Part shown: one piece after another, positions 7,852 through 15,298 of the stretch
How the letters are laid out: each line of letters begins with the position of its first letter
How positions within the stretch are numbered: the stretch's first letter is position 1
Assembly (NCBI GenBank): GCA_001804815.1
Contig: MHBI01000017.1
Coordinates: 1 to 39,258, forward strand
Reading direction: 5' to 3'
DNA: 39,258 nt
Source of the DNA: Lentisphaerae bacterium GWF2_50_93
Lineage (GTDB): Bacteria > Verrucomicrobiota > Lentisphaeria > Victivallales > GWF2-50-93
The notes under the pieces: generated by a model
Seen by the model: the letters and a program-made list of their open reading frames with translations, nothing else
What the model was told of the DNA's origin: nothing
Databases searched by the model: none
Translations under genes and position numbers: made by a program

Positions 7852-9735
7852 ATGGACACGCATCTCCTGAAAATCAGAACCTGCATTGTGGATTCCCTCG
7901 AACCTGCCGCTTCGTTTGTAAGCGTATATGACAAGGACGGGAATCCTGTTGAACTGCCAAACAAGCTGATATGCCTGGACATTCCATCCAGGGGCGAAAT
8001 CATCTTCATGCTTCCTGAAGGCGATTATATTGTAAGGGCATCCAAGGGGCTGGCATACGAGACCAACAGCGCAAATGTGAAGCTTGAAAAGGACTCGGCT
8101 TTCGTGGTGGCCCTTTCAAAATGGTTTGATTTCAAGGCGGCTGGCCTTTTCACCGGCGACTGCCACAACCATATAAACTATCCAACGGATCCGGATGATG
8201 TGACCACATTCATGGAGGCGTCGGGAATAGATTCCATCTCCCTGTGCCAGGGCTGGCTGAGTTCCAGGAACAGCAGCAGGTCAAGCGATGGCAGACGGCT
8301 CGCGGAATATCTGGAAGGAGTGTCAACCCCCAAGGCGCACGCCTTCATGGGGGCGGAGTTCCCCAAGACCCGGTTCGGGCACACATGCTGGTGGAAATTC
8401 CCGGCGATCTCGGATCCGTTCGGCTGCTATGACAGCTATCACGACGGCGAATATTTCAGTTCCGCAGTACATTCTGAAAAACCTGTTGAAAATCCCGCAG
8501 TTGAATATCCCTACAGATCCGAGGCTCCCATCTTCAAGGCCGCAAGATGGAAAAGCCAGGGAGGCGTGTCAATGGTCCCGCATCCCACTAGCTGGTGGAT
8601 GGAAAAAGGGAACTCGGGCATGATCTGCACGAACATCGCGGTCGACTACTGCTTTTCCCTGCTCGCGGGGGATGTCTACGACACCCTGGCAGTGATGGGC
8701 TACGATGCCGAACAGATCTTCTACCAGAACCTGTGGTTCCACCTGCTCAACGAAGGATACACCATCGCCGGAGTCGCAGAGACCGATGGAGATTTGAAGA
8801 GCGGCCACAGGATCGGCAGCCTGAGATCCTATGCCTATTGCAAAGGAGGATCGTTCGACAGGAATGAATTTCTCGAGTCCCTCTGCGCAGGCATATCATT
8901 CATGACAAGCGGCCCCGTCCTCATCACCAGGGCCGACGGCGTATTCCTGCCTGGCCAGACAATCCTGAACGATGGCGGACAGCACACCATAAAGGTTTCA
9001 GTCAAAAGCCATCCCGACCCGGAAGAATATCTCACCTGGATTGTCCTTTATAAAAACGGAAGACCGGTGGAGATTGTCGACATCGAGGACAGACGGCTGA
9101 GAAGCTATGAACATAAATTCAAGTTCAAGGTCGACAAGGGTTCAAGGGAATGGTACGTCGTCAAGGCATATGGAAAGGACAGGCCGCATTCGCGGGAGTT
9201 CGCGGACATAATAAAATATTGCGAACTATGCGAAAAGGAACCGCATTACGAATACACCAAAATAAAGCAGGCGGCATTCACGAATCCATTCTATTTCGAG
9301 CCGGAAGACTTCTCCCACCCAAGGGTTCTCAGGCCGCCAATGTCGGGAATTGTCCGCGATGGAAATGGCAAGCCCCTGGAAAACATCGTGATCAACTTGA
9401 TCGAGGATGGAAGGTCGGTCGGCACAACCATCACAGACGGCACTGGCGCATACCGTTTCGATTCGGTCTCGCTTCTTTCCGAGATCGAAATATCAGGTTC
9501 CGGCTGGAGGAAGTGCACACGGAGCATATATCTGGATTATCCGCCGCTGATGAAATATTTCGAGCACATATATGCAGGCAGATGGGCCGTCTCAAACGAG
9601 AACCTCAAGCCGGGGCAGGTTCCATGGGGCGTATTCAGATTCAGCGAACTCCGCAAAATCCTTTCAAATATCGAATGGGATCTGGACATGATGTCGCTAA
9701 GAAAAGACAAACTAAAGTTTGAACTCCAACATTAG
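7852..9735 (+). CDS. CehA/McbA-type PHP-like metallohydrolase with carboxypeptidase-regulatory-like domain
   Basis: The product has 627 residues. After a beta-rich N-domain (1-95), LFTGDCHNHINYPTDPDD places an HxH metal motif at H105/H107, the start of a PHP-type amidohydrolase fold. VPHPTSWWM and GVAETDGDLKSGHRIGSLRSY supply further His and Asp ligands, in the pattern of proteins annotated CehA/McbA family metallohydrolase. A domain of about 45 residues near 500-545 (MSGIVRDGNGKPLENIVI, then TITDGTGAYRF) is carboxypeptidase-regulatory-like. No signal peptide is evident and no ribosome-binding site is strong. It is divergent from the GH106-like gene across 141 bp, so the three genes may answer one signal. 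The substrate (phosphoester, carbamate or other) cannot be told from sequence. Confidence 0.75.
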   Translation: MDTHLLKIRTCIVDSLEPAASFVSVYDKDGNPVELPNKLICLDIPSRGEIIFMLPEGDYIVRASKGLAYETNSANVKLEKDSAFVVALSKWFDFKAAGLFTGDCHNHINYPTDPDDVTTFMEASGIDSISLCQGWLSSRNSSRSSDGRRLAEYLEGVSTPKAHAFMGAEFPKTRFGHTCWWKFPAISDPFGCYDSYHDGEYFSSAVHSEKPVENPAVEYPYRSEAPIFKAARWKSQGGVSMVPHPTSWWMEKGNSGMICTNIAVDYCFSLLAGDVYDTLAVMGYDAEQIFYQNLWFHLLNEGYTIAGVAETDGDLKSGHRIGSLRSYAYCKGGSFDRNEFLESLCAGISFMTSGPVLITRADGVFLPGQTILNDGGQHTIKVSVKSHPDPEEYLTWIVLYKNGRPVEIVDIEDRRLRSYEHKFKFKVDKGSREWYVVKAYGKDRPHSREFADIIKYCELCEKEPHYEYTKIKQAAFTNPFYFEPEDFSHPRVLRPPMSGIVRDGNGKPLENIVINLIEDGRSVGTTITDGTGAYRFDSVSLLSEIEISGSGWRKCTRSIYLDYPPLMKYFEHIYAGRWAVSNENLKPGQVPWGVFRFSELRKILSNIEWDLDMMSLRKDKLKFELQH

Positions 9736-9799
9736 TCGGTGTGCTGAGGTTGGAGTCCAAGCTTCAGCTTGTGTATTTATGAAGGTTTCCTGTTTGGCA

Positions 9800-9911
9800 G
9801 TAGCGCATGTTTGCGCGTTCTTAAGTATTCAAATGGAGCGCCGGTCTCCAGACCGGCTTCTTGCCGACCTGGAGGTCGGCGTTCCTTTATGAACGCGCAA
9901 ACATGCGCTAC
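9800..9911. repeat. Nested GTAG-hairpin pair with inner GGAG-hairpin pair
   Basis: The outer arms are GTAG + CGCATGTTTGCGCGTTC at 9800 and an inverted partner ending CTAC at 9911. Inside (9835-9885) is a second inverted pair with a GGAG foot, GCCGGTCTCCAGACCGGC and GCCGACCTGGAGGTCGGC. The outer unit recurs at 33519-33584. The rest of the 375-bp spacer 9736-10110 holds the next repeat and no gene. Confidence 0.75.
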
Positions 9912-9962
9912 TGCGAACGAATCCAGCTCTTCTTGAATCCACGCATATGGCTAATTAGACGT

Positions 9963-10085
9963 TGCTCGAAAAGGTAATCTCAAAATGAAATTTGTCTCGA
10001 AAGTAGCACAGACATTCCTGTCTGTGAGTTCATATTTAATTTTCCGTCACAGACAGGAATGTCTGTGCTACCCCCTTTTCGAGCA
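9963..10085. repeat. Palindromic element with TGCTCGAAAAGG arms, copy 1
   Basis: Terminal arms TGCTCGAAAAGG and CCTTTTCGAGCA enclose a GTAG...CTAC inverted pair (10003-10071). Each half of that pair is itself a hairpin (CACAGACATTCCTGTCTGTG). A second copy lies at 23811-23923 in the same orientation. It is the size of a small non-autonomous mobile element and has no coding capacity. Confidence 0.8.
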
Positions 10086-10110
10086 GGCCCTAATTAACAG
10101 ATCGCATACA

Positions 10111-10884
10111 TCATTTATTCCTGTAGGCGCGCGGAGGCATGCCTGTCACTTTCCTGAACTGGCGGGAGAAGTAGAAGATGGTCCTATAATTGAGCTCGTC
10201 TGCGATTTCCGCAATGGATTTGTCCGTATATTTCAAGAGGAAGCATGCGCGCTCTATCCTGCAGCGTATTACATATTCCATAGGAGGAACTCCCTTGTGC
10301 TTCAAGAAAAGGCGCCTGCAGTGATCTCCTGAATATCTGAGCTTCCCCGCAATTTCCGCGATAGTCCAGTTTCTCCCAGGACGGCCTGCGATCTCCGCGC
10401 AAAGCTTGTCGAGATCCCGGCTTGCTCCAGAAGAAGCCTCCTGTTTTCCCGACTGCGGTTCAAAGAACGACATCACTGCCGCTGAAAGCCAGAAATCCGC
10501 CTGCTCCTTTTTCCCACCCTGTGAGTTCCGCACTGCGAATTCCAGCAGCCCGGCTGTAGTTTCAGGTTTTGAAAGACGGCGGTGAAGGTGCCTGCCCGAA
10601 CCGGACGAAAGCTCCTTCAAATTGGTCTTGACGATATCGAAATGGCATGCGACAACCCGCAGCGGATAATCGGGCAGATGCCTTGCAGCGATCCTGGCTC
10701 CAGGCTTGAATATGAAGCAGTCGCCTCCTGACAGCTTGTGGTCAACCCCGTCGCAGTTCAGATTCCCCCTCCCCGCGCAGACCAGCCATATGTCATAATC
10801 GTTCATCGACCTGACGTTCCATGTCCAGTCCGGCGAACAACTGTGAAAATTGCCAATCTTATATCTTACCAGATGCATTTGCAT
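10111..10884 (-). CDS. AraC-family transcriptional regulator
   Basis: The product has 257 residues with an AraC-type arrangement. The N-terminal cupin-like part (WNVRSMNDYDIWLVCAGRG, LSGGDCFIFKPGARIAARH) would sense a ligand. The C-terminal part carries two helix-turn-helices, WTIAEIAGKLRYSGDHCRRL and IAEIADELNYRTIFYFSRQF, followed by TGMPPRAYRN. There are two in-frame ATGs, at 10884 and 10878, and neither has a clear ribosome-binding site. It is divergent from the URO-D gene at 11022, and this pairing recurs at 28323-30774, so it is the likely regulator of that URO-D gene. Its neighbour downstream is the palindromic element at 9963-10085. Confidence 0.88.
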   Translation of the reverse strand: MQMHLVRYKIGNFHSCSPDWTWNVRSMNDYDIWLVCAGRGNLNCDGVDHKLSGGDCFIFKPGARIAARHLPDYPLRVVACHFDIVKTNLKELSSGSGRHLHRRLSKPETTAGLLEFAVRNSQGGKKEQADFWLSAAVMSFFEPQSGKQEASSGASRDLDKLCAEIAGRPGRNWTIAEIAGKLRYSGDHCRRLFLKHKGVPPMEYVIRCRIERACFLLKYTDKSIAEIADELNYRTIFYFSRQFRKVTGMPPRAYRNK

Positions 10885-10979
10885 GAATAGTGTAAATTAT
10901 TTCTGATTTTATCCATTCTATTCATAAATATAGGCGTATATAGTGCAAAAGTAAAACAACAGTTCAATCAACATAAGAT

Positions 10980-11004
10980 GGTACAGGCTGAAGCCCGTAC
11001 CTAC
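10980..11004. repeat. Single GTAG hairpin in the URO-D leader
   Basis: GGTACAGGCTGAAGCCCGTA followed by CCTAC forms a perfect short hairpin whose complementary strand begins GTAG. It sits 17 bp before the URO-D start at 11022 and so would be in the 5' leader of that transcript. It belongs to the same family as the hairpins at 853, 33322, 33654 and 39120. Confidence 0.7.
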
Positions 11005-11021
11005 TAAAAGAGGAGAGCATC

Positions 11022-12158
11022 ATGAAAAAGTTGAAATGGACCAATCATTCGGATCTCGCCATAAAGAAGACACCCAGCATGGGGCGCGGGGAATACCTGG
11101 ACTGGATGACATTCAAAGGCGGGAACAGGATCCCGTTCACGGAAATATTCGGACCGCTCATCGGCCTGAAGGAGGAATGGGAGGAACAGGGAGCGACTCC
11201 TGAGGAACTGGACTTCAGCGCATACCGCTACCGCATCCCCAGAATAACGGATATCGATGTCAACACTGGCAAGCTTGGCGGTTCAAGGACTGTGATAGAG
11301 GAGACAGACGAACTGATCCGCTACCGCGACGATCTTGGAAGGATCATGAGGATGGAAAAGGGATACGCCACAATTCCGCTGCCGGAAAATTTCCCGGTGA
11401 ACAGCATGGATGACTGGCTGAAGATCAAACCGAAATACGAGTTCAGAGAGGAACGGTTCGGCGCTGACTGGCTGTCAAAGGCGAAGCAGTCCCGTGAAAC
11501 AGATGCCGTCATCCGTGTCCACATCCCGGGCGGCTTTGATGAACCCCGCCAGCTTCTCGGAGAGGAGAACCTGTGCTATGCGTGCTACGATCAGCCTGAA
11601 CTCATACATGACATGCTCGGTACCATCGGCAATACCGCAGCCAAAGTCCTGGACCGCGTCTCATCCGAAGTCCAAGTTGATATTCTTTCGGTGCATGAGG
11701 ACATGGCGGGCAAATCCGGTTCCCTGCTGGGACCGAATGAAATAAATACCTTCATCAAACCATACTACCGCCGCATATGGGACATGCTCCAGTCCCGAGG
11801 CGCCAGGCTTTTCGAACAGGACAGCGACGGCAACATGAACGGAGTCATTCCGGCGTTCCTCGATGCCGGGATCAACTGCATGTATCCGATGGAGCCCGCG
11901 GCAGGCATGGACATTGTCAAAGTGCGCGAGCAATATGGAGACAGGCTGGCATTCTTTGGAGGCATCGACAAGCATGTGCTGCGTCAGACAAAGGAGAAGA
12001 TAGAAGCTGAACTGGAATACAAGATTCCTCCAATGACAAGCTCCCGTGGCTGCATGCTGGGCCTGGATCACCGCATCCCCAACGGCACTCCGCTTGAGAA
12101 CTACAGGTTCTACATAAGGAAAGCCTGGGAGATCATCGAACGGGAAGGCAAGGCCTGA
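11022..12158 (+). CDS. Uroporphyrinogen decarboxylase-fold protein (URO-D family)
   Basis: The product has 378 residues with an AGAGGAGAG ribosome-binding site just before the ATG. MGRGEYLDWMTFKGGNRIPF near the N-terminus, LSVHEDMAGKSGSLLGPNEI, LFEQDSDGNM and GDRLAFFGGIDKHVL are blocks of the URO-D superfamily branch typical of anaerobes. True HemE is about 340-350 residues and starts with a haem-context RPVW motif that is absent here. The superfamily also holds corrinoid:CoM methyltransferases (MtaA/MtbA) and vinylguaiacol- or glycine-betaine-type demethylation enzymes. The Zn-binding HxC...C of MtaA is not evident. A role in C1 or methyl-group metabolism is a reasonable guess, but no corrinoid protein is nearby. 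It is divergent from an AraC regulator and convergent with VapC, with two bases between the stops. Confidence 0.85.
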   Translation: MKKLKWTNHSDLAIKKTPSMGRGEYLDWMTFKGGNRIPFTEIFGPLIGLKEEWEEQGATPEELDFSAYRYRIPRITDIDVNTGKLGGSRTVIEETDELIRYRDDLGRIMRMEKGYATIPLPENFPVNSMDDWLKIKPKYEFREERFGADWLSKAKQSRETDAVIRVHIPGGFDEPRQLLGEENLCYACYDQPELIHDMLGTIGNTAAKVLDRVSSEVQVDILSVHEDMAGKSGSLLGPNEINTFIKPYYRRIWDMLQSRGARLFEQDSDGNMNGVIPAFLDAGINCMYPMEPAAGMDIVKVREQYGDRLAFFGGIDKHVLRQTKEKIEAELEYKIPPMTSSRGCMLGLDHRIPNGTPLENYRFYIRKAWEIIEREGKA

Positions 12159-12160
12159 GT

Positions 12161-12739
12161 CTATAAAACTTCTTTGTTACCGTATTGTTGTATAGGAATT
12201 TTGTTGCTGCCTCGTTTCCGCGAACTGCAGGAATATTTCGCTTGCTGTTCTCGGACGACTCCTGAATACCCGCGGCCATCTCCGCGTTGTTGATGCAGTT
12301 CACGCAGATCAACCGTGCAGAGACCTGCCATTTTCGCAGCCGCAATCTGTCTCCCGTCAGCCGTAAGAAAGGTCGGGCATCCCCATTGGACTGCAATCGT
12401 CACGTGAATCAGATCCAGGGTGCGGCATCCGGTTTTCGCCGTTACATCGGCTCCGATGGTGCGGGCTTTGTCAAACGCATCAATCCAATTCACCGGACGG
12501 AGAACAAGATGGCCGGAATTCAAATCATCTCCAATATGCGAGAGAATCCGCTTGAGACGTTCCGAATCGATCTCCTTGCGGAACAGCTTAAGTCGCAGTG
12601 CATTCTCGAATTCCAGTCTGTGAAACAAGCTGAACGGTATTGGTACGCCGCACCTTGCCGTGTAGTCGGTGACAGCCCTGCTGAAAACTTCATCGACATA
12701 TAGGGGAATCAGCGCTCCAGTATCGTAATAGGTGTCCAT
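12161..12739 (-). CDS. PIN-domain toxin (VapC-type) with C-terminal extension
   Basis: The first ~148 residues are a PIN-domain ribonuclease. The acidic residues expected at the Mg2+ site are present: D6 in YYDTGAL, E43/E45 in RLEFENAL, D109 in CRTLDLIHV and D128 in FLTADGRQ. Such toxins cleave RNA, often tRNA, when the antitoxin is lost. The start codon overlaps the antitoxin stop as TGATG, giving translational coupling. After the usual PIN end (CTVDLRELH) there is a basic, low-hydrophobicity tail of about 43 residues (150-192) with no resemblance to PIN domains. The tail runs until two bases short of the convergent URO-D stop, suggesting a lost original stop codon. Confidence 0.88.
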   Translation of the reverse strand: MDTYYDTGALIPLYVDEVFSRAVTDYTARCGVPIPFSLFHRLEFENALRLKLFRKEIDSERLKRILSHIGDDLNSGHLVLRPVNWIDAFDKARTIGADVTAKTGCRTLDLIHVTIAVQWGCPTFLTADGRQIAAAKMAGLCTVDLRELHQQRGDGRGYSGVVREQQAKYSCSSRKRGSNKIPIQQYGNKEVL

Positions 12740-12996
12740 CAGCGGTCTCCTCTGGACTCATACACGATCTCAGAGGCCGGTTTGCCAGGCGCATGCTTAC
12801 CGCCCCAAAGTTTACGTCTTCGCTCCCCGACTTCCGCCCAGTCAATTTTGCGGGTGGTCTGCGCGGAATCACCGCTGGACACCAGTCTCGCCACAACTTT
12901 GTTGCGGCGGCGGATCTCAATCTCCTCCCCATGTTCGACCCGGTGCACATAAGCCGCCAGATTGTGCTGAACCTCCCTTATAGTTGCCGATACCAT
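12739..12996 (-). CDS. Phd/YefM-type antitoxin
   Basis: This 85-residue protein has the N-terminal Phd/YefM fold: MVSATIREVQHNLAAYVHRV, then GEEIEIRRRNKVVARLVS. This domain binds DNA and dimerises. The rest (KIDWAEVGERRRKLWGGK onward) is the tail expected to wrap the PIN toxin. It sits directly upstream of and overlaps vapC, the normal antitoxin-first order. A tandem repeat at 13014-13042 lies about 18 bp before the start and is the likely operator for autorepression. The start is supported by AGGCAGG upstream. Confidence 0.88.
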   Translation of the reverse strand: MVSATIREVQHNLAAYVHRVEHGEEIEIRRRNKVVARLVSSGDSAQTTRKIDWAEVGERRRKLWGGKHAPGKPASEIVYESRGDR

Positions 12997-13013
12997 TTTA
13001 CACCTGCCTTTCT

Positions 13014-13042
13014 GTTATGTAGCACATAATGTAGCACATAAC
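13014..13042 (-). promoter_or_regulatory. Probable operator of the toxin-antitoxin pair
   Basis: Two abutting perfect copies of the 12-mer ATGTAGCACATA (13017-13028 and 13029-13040) are framed by GTTATGT and ACATAAC inverted ends. Each unit is itself near-palindromic (ATGT...ACAT). Its position just upstream of the antitoxin start fits Phd-type autoregulation; binding is inferred. Confidence 0.6.
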
Positions 13043-13238
13043 AGCATATCCTCAACTGTGAGGCGCCATTACTTTCTGTGGCTATACTAAATTATGCTGA
13101 AAATTTAAATTAGATTGCAATACTTTGTAAAGCACGGGACGTTTTTTCATTCATAATTTCCTTACTGCTTCATTCACAGTCACTTGACTTTTTGGATAGA
13201 ACTGGTTACTTAAAACGGATTTAATTTACGAGGATTCA

Positions 13239-15035
13239 ATGATCAGAAAAGTAATTTTCACAATCGCCATGCTGGCAGTATCAATCCTGACGGCACTCCA
13301 TGGCTACGCCCAGGAAGCAAAGATTCCTGCCGACAAGGAAAATTTCCATATTTTCATACTCATGGGCCAGTCGAACATGTCTGGCTCGGGAACTCCTGTC
13401 CTCCCCGAATACATGAAGCCCAATCCGCGGGTGCTGGTCTTCGGAAACAACTTGAAATGGACGCCGTCGGTCGTGTACTACGGCGCAGGAATGAGCCCCG
13501 GACAGGTTTTCGCCCGTCATTACGCCGAACTTCATCCGGACGTCACCGTCGGGCTCATACAGTGCGCAAAGACCGGAATGAGCCTGAAGGACATTGCAAA
13601 GGGTGGCGCGACAGACCGTGACGGGTTGTCAAGCTATGAAATCGCCATGTCGAAAATCAGGGAGGCGAAGCTGCAGGGGACTCCGAAGGCCGTCCTCTGG
13701 CATCATGGGGAGAGCGAGATCGCGGATGCCGCATATGTCGACAAGCTTAAAGCCCTGGTGAAGGACATCCGCACTGACACCGGCGAACCTGATCTTCCTT
13801 TCATTGCCGGCGAACTTGGGCGTTTCGGCGCGTCAGCCACAAAGTTCAATGAACTTCTCTCCGGCGCTAAAAAAGCTATGCCGTCATGCGTGATAGTAAG
13901 CTCGGAAGGCCTGCTGGACCTTGGCGACAAGATGAATTTCTCCGGCTTCTCCGTTGAAGTCCTGGGCTCGCGCTATCTCATGGAATATCTTAAGATGAAG
14001 GAACCTGCGCTCGCGGCCGAGTTCAAACCGGCACTCGACGGCATCACAAAGAAAATGCTGGCAAAGGATGCGGAATGGCAGACCATTCCAAACCCGTCCA
14101 TGACCGAAGGGGAAGCGAGGCCTCTGGGATGGGATGGGAAATGGATGTCGAAAGGAAACATCGATGTGATCAGGGACGACAAGATCTTCTCCACCTCGCC
14201 CTCCTCCCTCAGGATTGAATCGACCAGCGGTCCAGTGTCGGGCTCAATCTCGCAGTCCCTGCGTAATGTCGCCGGCAGGAAGATCAGGGTGAACTGCGTT
14301 GTCATGAACGGCGGCTTTTCCGGATGCATTCTTTCGCTGATGGGACTGGATGCTTCGGGCAGGCAGGTCTTCCAGAAAAACCTTGTAAATGCCAAGGATG
14401 CAATTGAATGGTCCACGTACTCGGCAGAAACATTAGTGCCTCCAGCTTCAATCAACACCAGGCTGCTGATAAACGTAACCGGTGAAGGGAAGGTATGGTT
14501 TGATGATTTCTCCATAGAGAAAGAATCCCAGGTGTCCGGAACCGACGTGGCCGTCAGCAGTCCTGCGGCGGCCGTAACCAGTCCAACGTCCAAAGGCAAT
14601 GACAAGTTCCTGGAATGGACCGGCATCTGGACTTCCGAAGGCAGCCTCAAAGTCGCCAGGGATATCAAAATCTTCAAATTCCCTCCCGCATCTCTCAGGA
14701 TAGATTCGGATGGCGGTCCGGTAAATGGCAGCGTCAGCCAGGAACTGAAGGGCGTTGCAGGCAGGAGTGTCAGGATTAAAGGCTGGGTAAAGTTCAAGGG
14801 CCTCCAGAAATGCTCCGTGGGAATCGGCGCTTTCGACTCATCATGGAAAATGTTGAAATGGGGAGGAATATACTACAGGGAAAAGTCGGATGAAGTTGAA
14901 TGGGTAAGCTTCGACAAGGTTGTAGATGTACCTGCAAACGCCGAGAAAATCAATCTTTCCCTGGGCATCACGGGCGAAGGCAGCGCCTGGTTCGACGACA
15001 TCGAGGTCGAAATCGGAAAGACCCCCGCCAAATAA
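13239..15035 (+). CDS. Secreted SASA/CE6-like carbohydrate esterase with two C-terminal beta-sandwich modules
   Basis: The product has 598 residues with a signal peptide (1 to about 25, ending HGYAQ). Residues 35-250 form a SASA-type SGNH-like esterase domain (sialate O-acetylesterase or acetylxylan esterase relatives), with the nucleophile block LMGQSNMSG (S45) and WHHGESE (153-159; usually WHQGES). At the place where the family has the catalytic DxxH, this protein reads DKMNF, so Asn233 stands where His is expected (AAT at 13935-13937). Residues about 278-425 and 455-598 are two copies of one carbohydrate-binding-like module (LRIESTSGPVSGSISQ versus LRIDSDGGPVNGSVSQ; VWFDDF versus AWFDDI). 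It may deacetylate a polysaccharide, or the catalytic domain may now bind only. It is convergent with GH51. Confidence 0.8.
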   Translation: MIRKVIFTIAMLAVSILTALHGYAQEAKIPADKENFHIFILMGQSNMSGSGTPVLPEYMKPNPRVLVFGNNLKWTPSVVYYGAGMSPGQVFARHYAELHPDVTVGLIQCAKTGMSLKDIAKGGATDRDGLSSYEIAMSKIREAKLQGTPKAVLWHHGESEIADAAYVDKLKALVKDIRTDTGEPDLPFIAGELGRFGASATKFNELLSGAKKAMPSCVIVSSEGLLDLGDKMNFSGFSVEVLGSRYLMEYLKMKEPALAAEFKPALDGITKKMLAKDAEWQTIPNPSMTEGEARPLGWDGKWMSKGNIDVIRDDKIFSTSPSSLRIESTSGPVSGSISQSLRNVAGRKIRVNCVVMNGGFSGCILSLMGLDASGRQVFQKNLVNAKDAIEWSTYSAETLVPPASINTRLLINVTGEGKVWFDDFSIEKESQVSGTDVAVSSPAAAVTSPTSKGNDKFLEWTGIWTSEGSLKVARDIKIFKFPPASLRIDSDGGPVNGSVSQELKGVAGRSVRIKGWVKFKGLQKCSVGIGAFDSSWKMLKWGGIYYREKSDEVEWVSFDKVVDVPANAEKINLSLGITGEGSAWFDDIEVEIGKTPAK

Positions 15036-15139
15036 TCCGCCAGACATTATCACAGGCATCTTGCCTGTTGAACAATCGAATATCGAACAGCCGAACATTC
15101 GAATTACGAAGTAACTACGGAACGCCGGCTTACCGTTCA

Positions 15140-15255
15140 GTATGTCGGGTTTTAACCCGACGGTTAATTGGCGGTTTAAAAACCGCCATACTTATGTAGT
15201 GTTAGCCGTCTCGGCGAAGATTCTTAATTCTCTTGTCCGTGACGGACAACTCTAC
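15140..15255. repeat. Two adjacent GTAT/GTAG hairpin pairs
   Basis: First pair, 15140-15191: GTAT + GTCGGGTTTTAACCCGAC, a short linker, then GGCGGTTTAAAAACCGCC + ATAC. Second pair, 15196-15255: GTAG followed by a GCCGTCTCGGC hairpin, a linker, then a TTGTCCGTGACGGACAA hairpin and CTAC. The same four-hairpin series recurs at 22061-22199, and the first pair recurs at 33705-33756. It sits between two convergent genes. Confidence 0.8.
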
Positions 15256-15298
15256 ATTATAGAAACGAAAATATAGAATGACATGACTTGGCTGCTTC

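Noticed and set aside
9736..10110. CRISPR-like array, because of repeated palindromes
   Set aside because: The repeats are not regularly spaced, have no unique spacers of constant length, and are nested inverted pairs. No cas gene is present.
11022..12158. Calling this gene hemE
   Set aside because: It lacks the N-terminal HemE signature and haem-pathway neighbours. It sits in a catabolic context with an AraC regulator, and two more URO-D-fold paralogues occur nearby.
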